A DNA stretch of 64,000 nt from Thelonectria olida (GCA_020736575.1 JAGPYM010000017.1:248001-312000), one strand, 5' to 3'; positions 11,263-24,660 are shown, counted from the stretch's first letter. The notes: generated by a model from the sequence alone, not told the origin. A program made the numbers and translations.

Positions 11263-13817
11263 TCAATGTGAGGGCGGGTCGTGGGGTAGGAAGTTGCCCA
11301 CAATTAGGGCGGGTCTGTTTACGATATAAGTCAGCAACTGATAGATGAGGCATCGGGCGTGAGGACCTACAGTTTGTGCTCGTCGCGTCGAATCATAAAA
11401 GAGAAACAGCATTTTACGACTGGATGGTTCGATGGCGCACTGGGGTTCTTGAGCGAGCAGGCCGTCAGGAGGGTCTCGTGAGCTGGATCGAAGGCGATGG
11501 TGCCGAACTCTTCCCAGTACCGCACCATTGACTCTTCTGTCAAGATTTCGTGCAAGGCAATCTTTCCCTGTTGTGTCATCCAAATAGTCAGCATCGTATC
11601 TCCCAACGTGGTCGTTGCAAAACGGCCATCCAGGGGGAGAAGGTGAACCCACATCTCTTAGCTTATCCACCGATACACCTATCAACTCGGCCATCTCCTT
11701 GTTCCCCCGGAAGATCTCTCCGGTTCTCCGCCAACAACATGCTGGCACAGCCATGCTCGCAAACACGCGATCGTAATCCATGAGCTGTTTTTCGAACCAC
11801 ATCTCCACGTACACAAGCTCCATGTCCGTCAAGGCTTGTGCCTTCTCGCGGAACTTTGGCCGGAACTGGTTGATGGTTCGCAGGATCTTCTGCTTAGACG
11901 ACGGCGCTATGTGGCTATCCAGATAGGTGCCAAGCCGGGCGTAACCCTTAATGTAGTTGAAGGGCTTGAGCAAGCCAGCATCGTACTTGGCTTTGAGGAC
12001 GCGGGCCATACGCTCTTCGGGAGTGTCATTGCCAGAAGGATCGGCAGCTTGAAGGTAGTATTCCCGAGCCTTGTCGGCCGGCACCACGCTCCCCGGCCGC
12101 AACATGTTCTTCCCGTCTAGGTTCGGCGGGGGCGGCAGCATCGATCCCCCGGGCATGTTTGCCGGGTTCGCGCCGCCGGGCTGCAGCGAGTTGTTGTTAC
12201 CGAAGCCGGACAGCATGTCCGACTGGCTCGACCGTCTATATGCCGGACTTTGCTGGTCGTCAGACGGCACCCCACCGTCATCGAGCAGACTCGTATGAAG
12301 GAAGTCGTTGAGCAAGTTGAACTCGTGGGTGACTTCGGGCGCAATCATGTAGTTGGGGTGGTAGCTGTGCATGTCATGAAAGTGGTTTTGAGCCGTCATC
12401 CATGCATCCTGGAAGCCCGCGACTAAGTGGCGTGTCAGTCGATATAGACAAGGTCAGAGAGTCGGTGACGGCCGCTCCCGTTCTCCGCAGTGGGTTGAAA
12501 ACAAACAAGCAAAAAAAGAAAAAAAGAAAAAAAGGTCTGGCCCGCTCTAAGGCAGGACCTGGCGGCAGGACAGAGAGAGCTTGAGACGTACATTGATTCG
12601 CATTGCTGTTCCCGTTGTTCAACGTATTTCCCTGCAGGCTGGACACGGCCCCCGGTTGCACAAGCAGCGGGTTGCCTTGTCCTATTATGCCCCCTGCCGC
12701 GAACCCTGACTTGCGTCTGGTCCCATCGAAGTTTGGGGGTGGACCCATGGTGCTCGAGATGGAGCTGCGGGCTATATCGGACTGAGCGTCAGATTCGTCG
12801 ACGACTGAGGAGGCCTGCATGCTTTGGACGCTCCCTTGGACACTCTTTGCTTTCTTAGAGTCGGCATCTCGGGGCTCGTCGTGACAGAGGTGCCCAATGT
12901 TGCGTTTTATACATCTCGTGCATGGTCTCTCCTATTCACAGCGTCAGCGCATTGAGACTCGTTCGAGGGGTCCGAGCAAGCCCTCCATCTCGGTCAACAC
13001 AACCACTCTCTTGCACACCAATGGAGCAGTAGAGGCCGCGCCGACACCAGACGAAAGCTCTCGCCGGTCGAGGTCATACATACGAGATCGCAAGTCATGT
13101 GCTAACAGCGCACAAGAAACATCCCGTCAGCCACGCCTCTCAAGGACTCGATGCAAATGCAAGCAAGGGGAAAGAAAAAAAAGGGGGGAGGGGGGAAAGA
13201 ATGGCCGAGGTGAGCGTTGTGTCGCCGCACATAGGTGCAGGACAAGTGGTTGAGCGCCTCAGAACGCCCAGGCACGGCGGTAGGAGCCAATTGCACTGCG
13301 AAGACTCATCCTGGTGTTGACTTACAGATCGTCGGCAGTATACACAAGCTGTAGGGACGCGTGAGCCCCGGCAACGTCAGCCCAAGTTCATATTCTAGAT
13401 CACACATGCCCCTGCAGCGGCCTCGAAAAAGGCCAGGCCCGTGAGAGTTGGGCCTCAATGGGGCGGTTTGGATGGTGCTCGGCGTCGCTTTTCAGCTGCA
13501 ATATCGCACAGATCCCAAGCGCCACAGAGGAGTCCCAACTTCGCAGACCAAGCCTGACCTTGTCCAACGGCCGGCGCACAACAAACAAAAAGAGGACAAG
13601 AAAACACTCAAGGCTGGGCTATGAGACTTCGATTCTTGGAGGATTGCGTACCGTGGTTCACCTTGCGTCTCTTCTTGGGGCTCTTATGGTTGTTGGCGGG
13701 CGCACCATCAGCGCCGGCAGCATGCTTGTCGCGATCCTTTCCCTTGCCGTCTTCAGCTTTGGGACGGTCGCCTGCCTTGCCGCTCTTGCCCATGGCCGCG
13801 GGGTTCCGGTCGGTCAT
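11263..13817 (-). CDS. acuM: AcuM/Rds2-type gluconeogenesis regulator (Zn2Cys6 plus PAS)
   Basis: Seven exons: 13652-13817, 13326-13348, 13084-13101, 12592-12931, 11653-12422, 11371-11567 and 11263-11314. They total 1566 nt in consistent phase, 521 residues. The zinc cluster (about residues 57-85) has spacing C-x2-C-x6-C-x5-C-x2-C-x8-C and is assembled from exons 2, 3 and 4; exon 2 is 23 nt and exon 3 only 18 nt (HMTCDL). It is preceded by a basic stretch (KSPKKRRKVNH). The C-terminal half contains the conserved AcuM/AcuK/Ert1/Rds2 region with a PAS-like fold (around WRRTGEIFRGNKEMAELIG and the SFMIRRDEHKL segment). In Aspergillus, AcuK and AcuM together activate gluconeogenic genes such as PEP carboxykinase, and iron genes in pathogens. 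The choice of AcuM over AcuK rests on the RNIGHLCHDEPRD stretch after the cluster and is moderately sure; the family is very sure. Confidence 0.87.
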
Positions 13818-16800
13818 GTTGTCCTATGCTCCCATTGGATCTCGAGGTTACGCAATGGGGCGTCAGGTTCGCAGATCATTTGCGGCTCGTTGCAGAGTCT
13901 TGGGAGAGTTTACGGGCCAAGGCGAGCGAACACGATGCATCCGCAGGTCGGGGGCTTTCGGTTGTAATTGCGATCCAGGGGCGGCGAGGAGAGGCGCGAT
14001 TCGTTCTCCCAGGAGAGGTGTGGTCGCTCGCGCGTGACGCCCAAGGCCCGGCGGGCAGGCAGCGGGGAACTGGAAAGACAGCGATCGATGGGGCCTCGGC
14101 TGAGTGGCGCGATGTCGAAGCAAAGTGTCGAGGAGGGGGAATTGAGGCGGTAGCGAAGGCGGGGAGGCGGGATTGACAGAGGGCGCAGGTCGAGGCGGGA
14201 AAAAACAAAGAAGTCCAAACGTCAGAGCCTCGCGAGGTTTGGGGGAACGAAGCTTCAGAGGGAGCAAAAGTATGATGGAGGCACCTGGACGGTGAAGTTT
14301 GACCTGACCTGGGGCCGGAATGGGCGTTGGCTGGGCCCGGTTGCCCCAAGAGTGGACGGGCTGTGGGGGGAGGGAGACCGCACGAGAGGGTCAGTCAGTC
14401 GGACTCTCAGGCTCTCTCTCAGCAGAGGAGGGAGGGAGTTGAGTTTGAGGGTCGGGTGGTGCGTGTTAATTTTTTTAGTACCTTGTTGGGGCCTGCTAGC
14501 ACCCAAGTTCATTCACCAGTGCGCGTCTCTTTGAAAGCGCCGGTGCCAAATAATGGAATAGGTGAGAGTGATGCTTCGCGAGCGTGAGTGCTCAGTACCT
14601 AACACTAATAAGCTCGGCGGCGGCATGTACGATTGATGGAATACTCTCATGGGACGTTCGACGGATTAGCGGGCATTCATCCCCGTCTCTCACTCTCGTC
14701 TTTTCCAATTTCCATCCTCTCCAACAATGGCATCATGGACACAGACCAGTCAGTCTGGCCTGAGAGAGTGAGCAGATGACGTCCCAACTTTCAACCCTTG
14801 GAGGAGGGTCCTGCGAATAGGCGAGGCAGACTACTGAGACTTCAGCCCCCAAGTTTCCAACGACAAGTATTTCGTACAAAAGCTGTACAAAGTACAAACG
14901 AGTATTCCCTCACACGGATGCCAACACATCCATCCATCGCCGAGGCCAATTGACCAGAAACTCCCCAAGGTCGATTCGACAGATTCATTCATGACGGGAT
15001 CCAGTGACAGCTCGGTGGAGCGGCCGCTTACAGCACTCCTCCACTAAGAGAGCGCTAGAGGTGAGCCGCCCAGCAGGCTGCCCGTGTGTTGGTGGCTGAT
15101 GGCGGGGCTGAGCCCAGGCAAAAGGGGTGGACGGACTGGAAACCGAGAGAATCTCCATGAGGAGGATCGGATTGGATCCCGCTCACTCACCTGCCCGGTG
15201 AGCGTTAAGCAAGAGAACCTAAGAAGTTATGAGTTAGGTAGTGCCATCCCGAGTTAAACCATCTGAGAGAGACGGCGTGTTTTGGGTGTGGCACAGGACT
15301 CGAGCCAATGCGAATCCGATAGCGTAACATTGGACGTCCGGCTTATTCTTCCATCCATCTCTGTCTTCTTCATGAATTCTTCTGCCTTGTTAATACCTGA
15401 TCCTTCTCCTCCAAGGCGTCACCGCAAACCCCCACCGGCTTTTCTCTTTTTTTTGCTTCTTAGCGCTGCAGAACTCCAGTTTCCAGCAGCATCACACAGC
15501 TCGTCTTACATAACCAGTTCCTCTTGGTTCAGACATATACAGTGCATATTGACATGTCTTGACACAGTACGGTACCCCGGACTGTGAGGTAGCCTACCAT
15601 CGATCGATCAACCAAAAAGCAACCTACGGATAATACTATTCGGACTCCAAGGAATTGCTCGGTCGATCAGAGCAGTCAATACTTTGCACATAGATGGACG
15701 AGCCTGCGGCTTCTAGTTATGCAAGATAACCCCAACATGGAAAAACCACACCACCACATAAACAAACAACACACCACTTACCTGCACATCATCATGATCA
15801 GCATATCCCGGATCGGATCCGAGCGGGGGCATAAGAAGAAAGAAAACGACTGCATGATTAGTTACAACTCTCGAGTACATAAGGCAAATCTTGCAAGTGC
15901 ATCGAACCAGAAAAGAAGAGGCTGGGAAAGCACATCAACAAAACAACAACAAAGCACTTTGCTTTTGGAGTCCATCGCAAACCTGACCATGGCTTGCGGG
16001 GGACCCCGAACCCGCCGCGCGCGAGATAACCGACTGGAACGTCGCCAGAAGAAAAGAAACGGCCGCCGTGGGCAATGGATCCATGTCACGTCCACGACGT
16101 CGGGGATTTCTTCTTGGAAGGGGAAAATCTGCTGACGCCCCGGGGTTCCGATTCGTCATTGGCGTCCGTCAGGCCACTTCAACGCGGACGGGCGTTTGCT
16201 GGCTGGAGCTTTTTTTCAGGACGTGCTCTCGCTGGTTTTCTTTTGCTTCTTTTCTGGCATGATCTTTTTACGGGGCCGGCCTGATACGATTCTTCCACGG
16301 CTCAGACCAGAGATACATGTGTAGTCCGAAAGCACAGATGAAAAGGACAGGACAGTGTCGAGGACAGTGCTGATCAAACGGGACAACGTTTTAGGCGTGA
16401 CGGGGGCTTTCAATGCGCCTAACCAAAGCAGGTAAAGTATTAGGTACGTAGCTTGGTGCATCATCAACTTCCACGAGGGATGACTTTCCCGTGAATCCTG
16501 TTCCCGTTCCCGTACGAATACGTCGCCATCGCTTGCAGACTTGCATTGTCCCCTACCTCTTTCTGCGAGGTACTTCTCCAGTGTCAATTGCCTCTCTCTC
16601 TCTTTTCCTTCACCGCTTTTATCATTTGCAAAACTCAAAACATCTCTATCAACCGAGAATGGGCGCGAGTCTCCCCCCCATTTCCCCAAAACCCTTTGGC
16701 CCAAAACCCACACGATCCATCCCGATCATCGGCTAAGTGCGGCAATAGTCACGCGACGCTGTTTGATGTCCATCAGCAAGTCGCAGATACCTACGGCCTG

Positions 16801-17796
16801 TCCTATAGCATACTCCGTCGAGCATCGCCCTCTAACTGTTGTGTCGTGTGCTGGACGATCAATTCCCATCGGCATTATCCCCGGCTTCTCCAACTTCTTG
16901 CCCCCCCGATCGTCCGTCCATCCATTCACATCTTCTCCAAATCTCCCGAATTCCTACATCGCTTATAGGCTGTTGACTTAAGATTAGATGATGCCGTGCC
17001 ATGTCTACCCGCTGGACCGATGCCATCAATGCAAGACATCGTCATAGCTTCTTCGCTCGTTATGGGGATAGCCTCAACATTTCGTGCCATCTTGCCATGT
17101 TAATTAACAAAGACCATTAATCAATAATGTAGCACGCACTCAATCATACGTTTAATCTACGTTAATCTATCTCCCCAGCTTAATATAAACGAAATTGCAA
17201 TAGCATCATCTGTCTTTTCATCTGCCCATCACGGCATGAGTTACATGCAGCCTGCAATCTGCAGCCACCTCCCCCATCGACGCAATCAACCTCTCACAGC
17301 TCCTCGTTCTCTTTTCCACATTGTCTTGCAGACCGTCATGCCGAATTGCATCCACCAGCCTACATACAACCAGGTAAACAAGCAAGCCACTTACGAATGT
17401 CCAGGCAGACAGCCTCACACGACACGGCTCATCTCATACCATGATCAGCACCAGCCTCACTCTGAGCTCCTCATTTCCTTTCTTTTTCCTTCATTTTATG
17501 GCGCGTCTCCAAGGTCACGCTGCGTCACGCCGAGAGCATGCCCGTGACCTGGCCGCCATTCATGCGGATATACATGCACACGTCCGAAAGGGAAAGGAGA
17601 TTCATCAGCTCCATTCCAACAACCCTGAACCATGGAATCTTGATCTTGAGAAAGTAAGCAAATCGTCGTAGGATCTGACCGATTCCTTTATTGGGGCCAG
17701 ACCGAGTGATATTCCCGCTTATCAAAACTCCATCCATTCACTTATCGTATCTCGATCATATCAGACATGTAAAGATCCCGCTCACACCCCATTCAC
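13818..17796. other. Four-kilobase spacer upstream of the AcuM-like gene
   Basis: No supported coding gene. GC-rich open frames at 13820-14590 overlap on both strands and look like chance. The AcuM-like gene starts at 13817, so the left part probably holds its promoter and long 5' leader. The right end (17440-17796) should contain the 3' UTR of xanthine dehydrogenase. Non-coding RNA or an unrecognised multi-exon gene cannot be excluded without transcript data. Confidence 0.5.
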
Positions 17797-20700
17797 TCAT
17801 ATCGCCACAAAGAAACTCTTCTCCCCCTCCTTCGGCACCACCCTCGCCTTGCGCATAATCTCATCTTCGCACGCCAACCTGATCCTCTCGGGCGTCGCCG
17901 GGCTCTCCAGCCTCAACAACCCCTCGGCCTCGTCCACGCCCACCTGCGCCGCCACACCCGCGCTCGACCGAGCCGACCGCAGAGCGTCCCGGATCGCAAA
18001 GAAGACGGCGCTGCCCATGAAGAACGGCGGCTCCCCCACGCCTCGGCTCCGCTGGATCGTGCGCAGCTCCTTCCACTCCACGTCCTTGAGGAGCGACACG
18101 TTGAACGTCTGGGGAATGTCCCGGAACCCAGGGATCTTATATGCTCCGGGGCCCCGCGTGAAGAGGTTCCCCGCCATCGGCCCGTTCCGTAACCAGAGGG
18201 ACTCTTCCATTGTAAACAGCCCCAAGCCTTGCACGAATGCTCCTTGGATCTGCCCGTAGTCGATGGCTGGGTTGATGGACTGACCTACGTCCATCTTGAT
18301 GTCCGCCCGCAAACACGTCCACGTCCCCGTGAGGAGGTCTATCTCGACCTCGGCTGCGGCAACTCCCTGCGTAAAGTAGAAGAACATTTTGCCCTTGTTC
18401 GTATCCCAATCATACCCAATCTCGGGCGTCTTGTAGAACCCTTGGGCCGAAAGGTTGACTCGGTCAAAGTACGCCGCATGTGCGAGATCTTTCATCGTTG
18501 CCTCCGGACCAAGTTTCTTTCGGTACGGCGCTAGTCGTTCGTTGATCTGCTGGCAAGCGTTGTAGATGGCGAATCCGTTTAGGTCTGACGAAGCCGACGC
18601 CGCCGTCGAGGAAGCATTTGCAACTGTGTTGGTGGCTGTCTCTGAGATGAAGACGTTATCGAGAGGCACCCCCAATGTCTGCGCTGCAATCTGCGTGAGC
18701 TTGGTGTGGAGGCCTTGGCCCATCTCGGTTCCGCCATGGGCTACCAATATCGATCCGTCGTGATAGATGTGTACCAGAGCGCCAGCTTGGTTAAGGAAAA
18801 GGGCAGTGAAAGAAATGCCAAACTTGGTCGGGATGAGAGCCATGCCCCTCCTCCTCCACTTATTGGTCTTGTTGAAAGCCTCCACGACCTCTTTCCGCTG
18901 ATAATAATTCGACTCGTCCTTAACTTGTTGATACATCAGAGGCACATGCCAGTCTCCTAGTGTTTGGTTGAAATGTGTTTGCTCATCGTCCTTATAAAAG
19001 TTGATGTTTCTGAGCGTTTCCACAGGCATGCCTAATCGATCTGCAACCTCCTCCATGTAAGTCTCGCAGATGAACATGCCCTGAGGACCACCAAAGCCTC
19101 GGAACGCCGTGTTGGACATTGTGTTTGTCTTGCACAAATGACCATTCACCAGGATATTAGGGATCATGTAGCAACCATCCACGTGAGTCATGGCTCGCTC
19201 ACACACCGCAGCGCTGAGGTCAAAGGTCCAGCCCGCATTGTTGTAGATGTCGACCTGAAGAGCCTGGATCTTGCCGTCCTTGTTGACTCCCACTTTGTAT
19301 TTTCCAAGGAACGGGTGTCGTTGGCCACTCGTGACCATGTCCTCTTCACGCGTGAGCATGTAGCGAACGGGCTTCTTGGTCTTCTTCGCTGCCAGTGCCA
19401 GCACTGAGCTGAGCGGCACGGATCGAGTCTCTTTGCCGCCAAAGCCACCACCAAGTCTCTTGACTCGGACGACTACCTTGTTTGCCTGTACATCACATAC
19501 TCGCGAAGCAAAAGCTTGTCTGGGTCTCGTTAGCATGTCATCCCCATTGACATCATGTCAGGCGACTTACGTTTCATTTGCGTTTTGCGTACTAGCAAAG
19601 ATCTCGAGCTCACCGTCCTCGGGCTTTGGAATAACCACGCAAGCGTTCGTCTCAAAGTAGAAGTGCTCCTGGCCGCCCATCCTCGCCGTTCCAGTAAAGA
19701 CGTGGTCGCAGTTCTTGAACGCTTCCTCGACATTTCCCTTCTTGATCTCGCGTTTGAACTTGTGAAAGCTCTGTTGTTCAATGGCTTCTTCAATTGAGTA
19801 GATGGCAGGGAGATCTTCGTACTCAATCTTCACGGCCCGAGCTGCCTCTTGAGCTCGGGCAGGTGTCGTTGCCAGAACCAAGGCAATCACCTGACCAGCC
19901 GTAAAGACCTCATCCTCAGCAAAAAGGGGCTCGTCAAAGTTCGGAGCGCCAAACATGTTGGCTTCGCGAGAGGGCATATCCTCTTTATCCACAATGTCTA
20001 CTACCCCAGGCATGTCCAATGCGGGAGAGTAGTCAATGGATATAATCTTTGCATGTGCTTTCTTTGATAGGACATAGCAAGCATGGAGCTCGTTCTTCAT
20101 CTGGAGAATATCATCGGTGTACTGTGCTTCGCCACACGTTTGTTTCAATGCGGCAAGATGGTTGTTGGACTTTCCAGTGACTTCCTTGACATAGGCAGCC
20201 GCCGCATGTTGGTCGACCTTGCCCGTGGAGGGTTCTCTCTCTATCTCGCTGATTGCTTGACTGTCGACGCCATCCGAGTCGTCATCCAAGGCTGTCAGGA
20301 CATCGTGATAGAACCGATAGAAGAAGCCGAACGCGAGAGCTTTTCGATATGATGCCATTCCTCCTGGCACGCTGAATGCCATATCGAAATCCCTACCAAG
20401 GGCACTCATGGTCCCCTCAAGTGTCTCCAAATCTGCGAATCGCTTGCCTACAAGATATTCCATGGCTGATTTAGCTGCCACAGTCGTCGCTGCCATACCG
20501 CCGTAGATCAAGTTGCACTCTTTGACAATGCCCTCGTCATCCAATTTGACTCGAAGCGCACCGGTGACAATGGCGATATCATCATCTTTGCGTTTCGCCT
20601 GCTTGTAGGCTCTGAGAAACTCGCCCTTTTCTGCCATCACAGGAATACGAATCGATGCAATGACGGCGTCAGGGGCTAAAGCCGTCTTTCTGTACCCAGT

Positions 20701-22013
20701 GAAGAATTGTGACATGGGGATTTCGGTCTCCTTGGTGGCCGACTTGGCAATCAACACGGCATTGGCGGCCCAAAGCACAGGGTTCAGATCGGAAATGGGC
20801 GAAGCCGTCACCAAGTTTCCAGCTGGCGTTCCCACGTTTCGGATTTGCCTCCCGGCAAAGTACTTGAGCTGCTTCAAGATGGCTTCAAAGACCTGTCCTC
20901 GTGCATGGCCATAGTGGGGAATCGCGTCCTCACATATCCTCTCTAGATCAGTGAGGACGACGTTTCCGCCAACCTCTAGGTGGTCGTCCTTCAAGCTGTA
21001 TTGGCGCAGCTCTGCGATATCGCCCACGTACACAGACACAGGATACTGCAGAGCCTTGAACTTGGTCTCGATCTGGGTTTCGGTGCTTCCGCCGATAATC
21101 TTTGCTTGAGGGTGCGCGCTCTTGATCTCGAGGAGTTGATCGAGAGTGACGGGCCGATACCACCTCTTTCTCTTATTTCCGAAAGCAAGTGGTCGCAGCT
21201 CATGCCTTTTCAGGGCAGGAGGGAAGATGAATTCGGTCTCAGGATCGTACTCGATAAAACCTGGAGGCGTGAATCTCTTGATTGGTTGATTGTCCGATGC
21301 CTTCTTGTCCATGCAGCATCCCCCGTTTGGTCGACCGTTTCCGTTCTCCATGCAGCATCCAGATCCCCCATTCTGCTTCACCTTGCCGCACAGAGTATCG
21401 GCGCTGAATGTCTGTGCAGCATCAAGAATAGATCGATAGCCGGTACATCGACATAGGTTGCCATCAAAGGCTTCTTCAATCTCGTTCTTGGAAGGCGCAT
21501 CATTGTTCCGGAGGAGAGCGTACAGGCTCATGACGATTCCTGGGGTGCAGAAGCCGCATTGGCTGCCGTTGGACTTTGCTATTCGCTCTTGTGCAGGATG
21601 GGGTCGCTTGGTGTTGCCAATGCCTTCGACGGTGATGACATGCTTACCGTCTAAGCTGACGAGGGGCGCGAGACAGGCATTGACGCTCGCATGGTAGATT
21701 TCTTTTGTTGTCGGGTTGAACTGGCTCACTACGATGGTGCAGGCGCCGCAACCGCCTTCGCCGCAGCCGCTAGACAGTTCGATGTGAGCAATCGAGGAAT
21801 ATCATGGAGGGGTAGGAGGGGTACTTACAGCTTGGTTCCTGTCAGGCCAATGCCGCGTAGGTATTCGAGAACAGTGACCTCGGGGTCGATCTCGTCAAGA
21901 ACAACCCGGGTGCCGTTGAGGTAAAAACGTAACGTGTCGTCGAATTTCGATGTCAAAACGGCGAGCGTTTCTGGGTGGCTATTCCGCACTGGGGAGACGG
22001 CGCTGGGCGCCAT
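17797..22013 (-). CDS. hxA: Xanthine dehydrogenase (molybdenum hydroxylase)
   Basis: Three exons: 21829-22013, 19571-21769 and 17797-19519. They total 4107 nt and encode 1368 residues, normal for the family (Aspergillus HxA is close to this size). It oxidises hypoxanthine to xanthine and xanthine to uric acid, passing electrons to NAD+, in cytosolic or peroxisome-linked purine breakdown. Visible domains: an N-terminal plant-type 2Fe-2S site spanning the first intron (GCGEGGCGAC), a second 2Fe-2S domain (SQCGFCTPG, then GNLCRCTGYR), an FAD domain (GGSTETQIE region), and the molybdopterin domains with GGGFGGKE near residue 819 and GVGEPP near 1295, whose Glu is the catalytic residue. All key motifs are intact. 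Both introns have GTAAGT donors. A GATA-factor consensus (AGATAA, 22383-22388) lies upstream, fitting control by nitrogen state, but this is inference. Confidence 0.96.
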
Positions 22014-23221
22014 AGCGATGGAGATGTACTCTGCGGGGGGCGCAGGGTGTATTCGTGTTGTTGTTGTTGTTGTTGTTATATGTGTCTAGGGCAGATGCAG
22101 CACCAGAAAACCAATGATGTCAAAGGTAAAAAGGTCGAAGAAAACAAGGCGCCAATCTAGAACAGCAAGGAGGCGATAGATATGGTTTTATGTTGCACGA
22201 TGACGCCGGCACGGACGGATGAATCAGCGGTAAAACAATCTGGATGGCAACGCTCACGAGACAACAAGCATTGCTGTCATAGGTAGGTAAGGTAAGCTCC
22301 CCCTCCCTTTCTCACCTTCCTAACTATCTGAGGCAAGTCAGTTAGCCAAAAAGCCACAAGGTACCGGGTTCTTGGTAAGGCTAGATAACGAGGAGCAGCC
22401 TCAAAGGGGGTCTCTCCGCGTCACGACCTTAGCAGCAACCATCCCGCTTCTTCTCCCCAACAGGAAGCTCGCGATATGCCGATCGAGAGCAAAGAGGAAG
22501 ACGACACGTGTGAAGCGGGCGCGGCACGGTGCTGATGGCGTCAATCTGGTGGTCAGCAGCCCTGTGCCAGAGCAGAGATTGCCACTGATAAGCTAGATTT
22601 GCACCGCGCGCCACAGGGCGGCTCAGGGCGGGGAAGGAGCCCTTTGCGTTCGCCTTCCCCAGCTTGCGCGCTGTGAACGACCCACAATTCCTGTTCTGGG
22701 CGGCCGGCTCCGGCTGGTGATAGGCCATCTCCACGATCGGGGATTGCCACCTTGGATGCTCGCCGCTCCAGGAACACTCCGATGAATTGTTGAGTTTGTG
22801 AACGGATATATCATAGTGATAGCAGGCGGATGGTAGGAGAAGAATCATTGGATATAGATACGTCTACTGGTCTTCGTCATGACAAATTACCCCCCATTCT
22901 CAGCTTCAGATACCATCTTGATCCTCGCATATCAAAGCAACGTCGACATGGGGTCAAGGGCCGGTCAGCCGCTGAACATGGGGTCTGATGCCTCTTTCGT
23001 CATTGCACATTTATCACGATATTTATATCTAAGCCCCTGCTGCACTCGAACGATGGGCCGAGTCTCTTTCAACAACATGGTACACACCCGCACCAGTCAC
23101 AGTAAGCCCAGCAGCAGGATATCCTGACGATGCAGTTACCATTCAGATCTATCTTTGCTATTTTCCAATCCTCTATGGCCCCTCTAGATTTTACTGTTTC
23201 TTATTCTTGCCATCTTACTCG
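22014..23221. other. Promoter region of xanthine dehydrogenase and 3' flank of the aminotransferase
   Basis: No gene is supported. The stretch contains a (GTT)7 microsatellite in the likely 5' leader of xanthine dehydrogenase (22057-22077), a TAGGTAGGTAAGGTAAG element (22280-22296) and one AGATAA site (22383-22388). Confidence 0.6.
22057..22077. repeat. (GTT)7 microsatellite
   Basis: Seven uninterrupted GTT units lie 44 nt upstream of the xanthine dehydrogenase start codon. On the transcribed strand this is (AAC)7, probably in the 5' leader. Confidence 0.8.
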
Positions 23222-24660
23222 TTACTCCTGGATATACTTCTTCAAGCCCCTTAGTCGCTCCTTGGCCTCCTCCAGCACATGGTCCTCCTTGCAAACGGCA
23301 AATCGGATATAATCCTCAGCCAAGTGCGCATTGGTATCGGTGTAAAACTCAGTGGGTGGGATCGCCGCAACGCCGAGCTCCTGGATCATGAACCAAGCCA
23401 GCTTAAAGTCCCGGGGTCGGCTAGCCACGTGAGCGGGGAACGGGTAGTCTTCTGGCACCTTGACCTTGGCCATGTTGACGAGGACAAAGTAACCGCCCTC
23501 GGGCTCTGAGTAGGGGAGACCGAGCTCATCCCAGACTTCGTTGAGGCGTTCCATCTTGGCCTTCATGTCCGTGATTGTCTCGTCCCAGAAACCCTCCTTC
23601 TCGGCCTTTTCGAACCCGACGGCGGCGGCTTCCTGTAGAGGAGATGGCGAAGTAAAGCAGATACGAGTGTGAGCCGCCGACACGTGTTGCAACAGCTCAG
23701 GCTTTCCAATCACCCAACCTGTCGTGTGTTAGTAAATGCCCATGACTTCACCAAGGAGCCCCAGGGGGGATAGACCACGTACCAACTCGCCAGCCTGTGG
23801 CATAAAAGTTCTTGCCAGCAGATCCCACAGTCAGGGTTAACTTCTCGACTTCGGGAGAGAGTGTGGCGATGCGAGTAAAGGGAACGTAGAACAGACGATC
23901 ATACACCTCGTCGGAAAGGATGATGATCTGGTGCTTGACGCAAAGTTCGGCGATGCGCTCCAGCTCCTCCTTGGAGAAGACCTTGCCAACAGGGTTGTCT
24001 GGCCAAAATTAGCTATGGCGATGTGGTCTCTAGGGCACAATACGCACGGGGGTTGTTGATGACAATCATCTTGGATCGAGGAGTAATGGCCTTCTCAAGC
24101 TCGTCAAAGTCAATGGACCAGTCTCCCGCAGACGACGTTTTAGTGGCACCCTCAGCAGGAGGATGCAAAGGAACATAGACAACCTTGCCGCCAGGCATTT
24201 GAATGTTGCTGATATACTGATCGAAGAAGGGCTCAAAAACAATGACCTCATCGCCTTGCTCGATGAAGGCCATGAACGCACATAGCATGCCCTCATTGGC
24301 ACCGGTAGTAATGGTGATTTCATTCTCAGGGTTGAGCTCACGGCCCCAGAATGGAGAGTAAGCGTCAGCAAGAGCCTTCCGCAGCCGAGGGCGACCCTTT
24401 GTTGGTGAGTACTGGTTGGCGTCGACCTTGTCAAGGGCTTCCTTGGCAGCATCGATGATGAACTTGGGCGGGTTGTAGCCGAAGAAGCCCTGGCCCAAGT
24501 TAACGATAGGCTGGTTGGGCGAATTGGCGGCAGCCTCATTGATGATGCTCCTGTACTGGGTGTTAGAAGATTTGGGAGCCGGTGTAATGTATACTCACCA
24601 AACATCTTGCCGTGCGCCAGACACTCTGGATGCGGGCTGAAGCTTTTTCGTCTCAGTCAT
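23222..24660 (-). CDS. bna3: Kynurenine aminotransferase-like PLP enzyme (class I/II, Bna3 type)
   Basis: Four exons from the ATG at 24660: 24599-24660, 24048-24550, 23783-23998 and 23222-23718. They total 1278 nt, 425 residues. The fold-type I aminotransferase signature is complete: NQYSPTKGRPRLRKAL for substrate-side packing, TTGANEGM, NPHNPVGKV, and SAGKNFYATGWRVGW, in which the Lys (about residue 250) should form the PLP Schiff base. The family converts kynurenine to kynurenic acid and also acts as a cysteine-conjugate beta-lyase. Exact substrates cannot be told from sequence. An upstream in-frame ATG at 24765 adds 35 residues rich in Arg and Ser with no acidic residue, a good candidate mitochondrial presequence. 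One gene may therefore give cytosolic and mitochondrial forms. Intron phases all agree, which fixes the exon structure. Confidence 0.92.

Noticed and set aside
15719..16135. 138-residue plus-strand open frame
   Set aside because: Lys/His/Thr-rich random composition, no conserved motif, no clear leader or downstream exon.
16216..16713. 165-residue minus-strand open frame
   Set aside because: No domain; located in the spacer with unrelated frames open on the other strand.
20980..21456. Plus-strand frame inside xanthine dehydrogenase
   Set aside because: Antisense shadow of a conserved exon.
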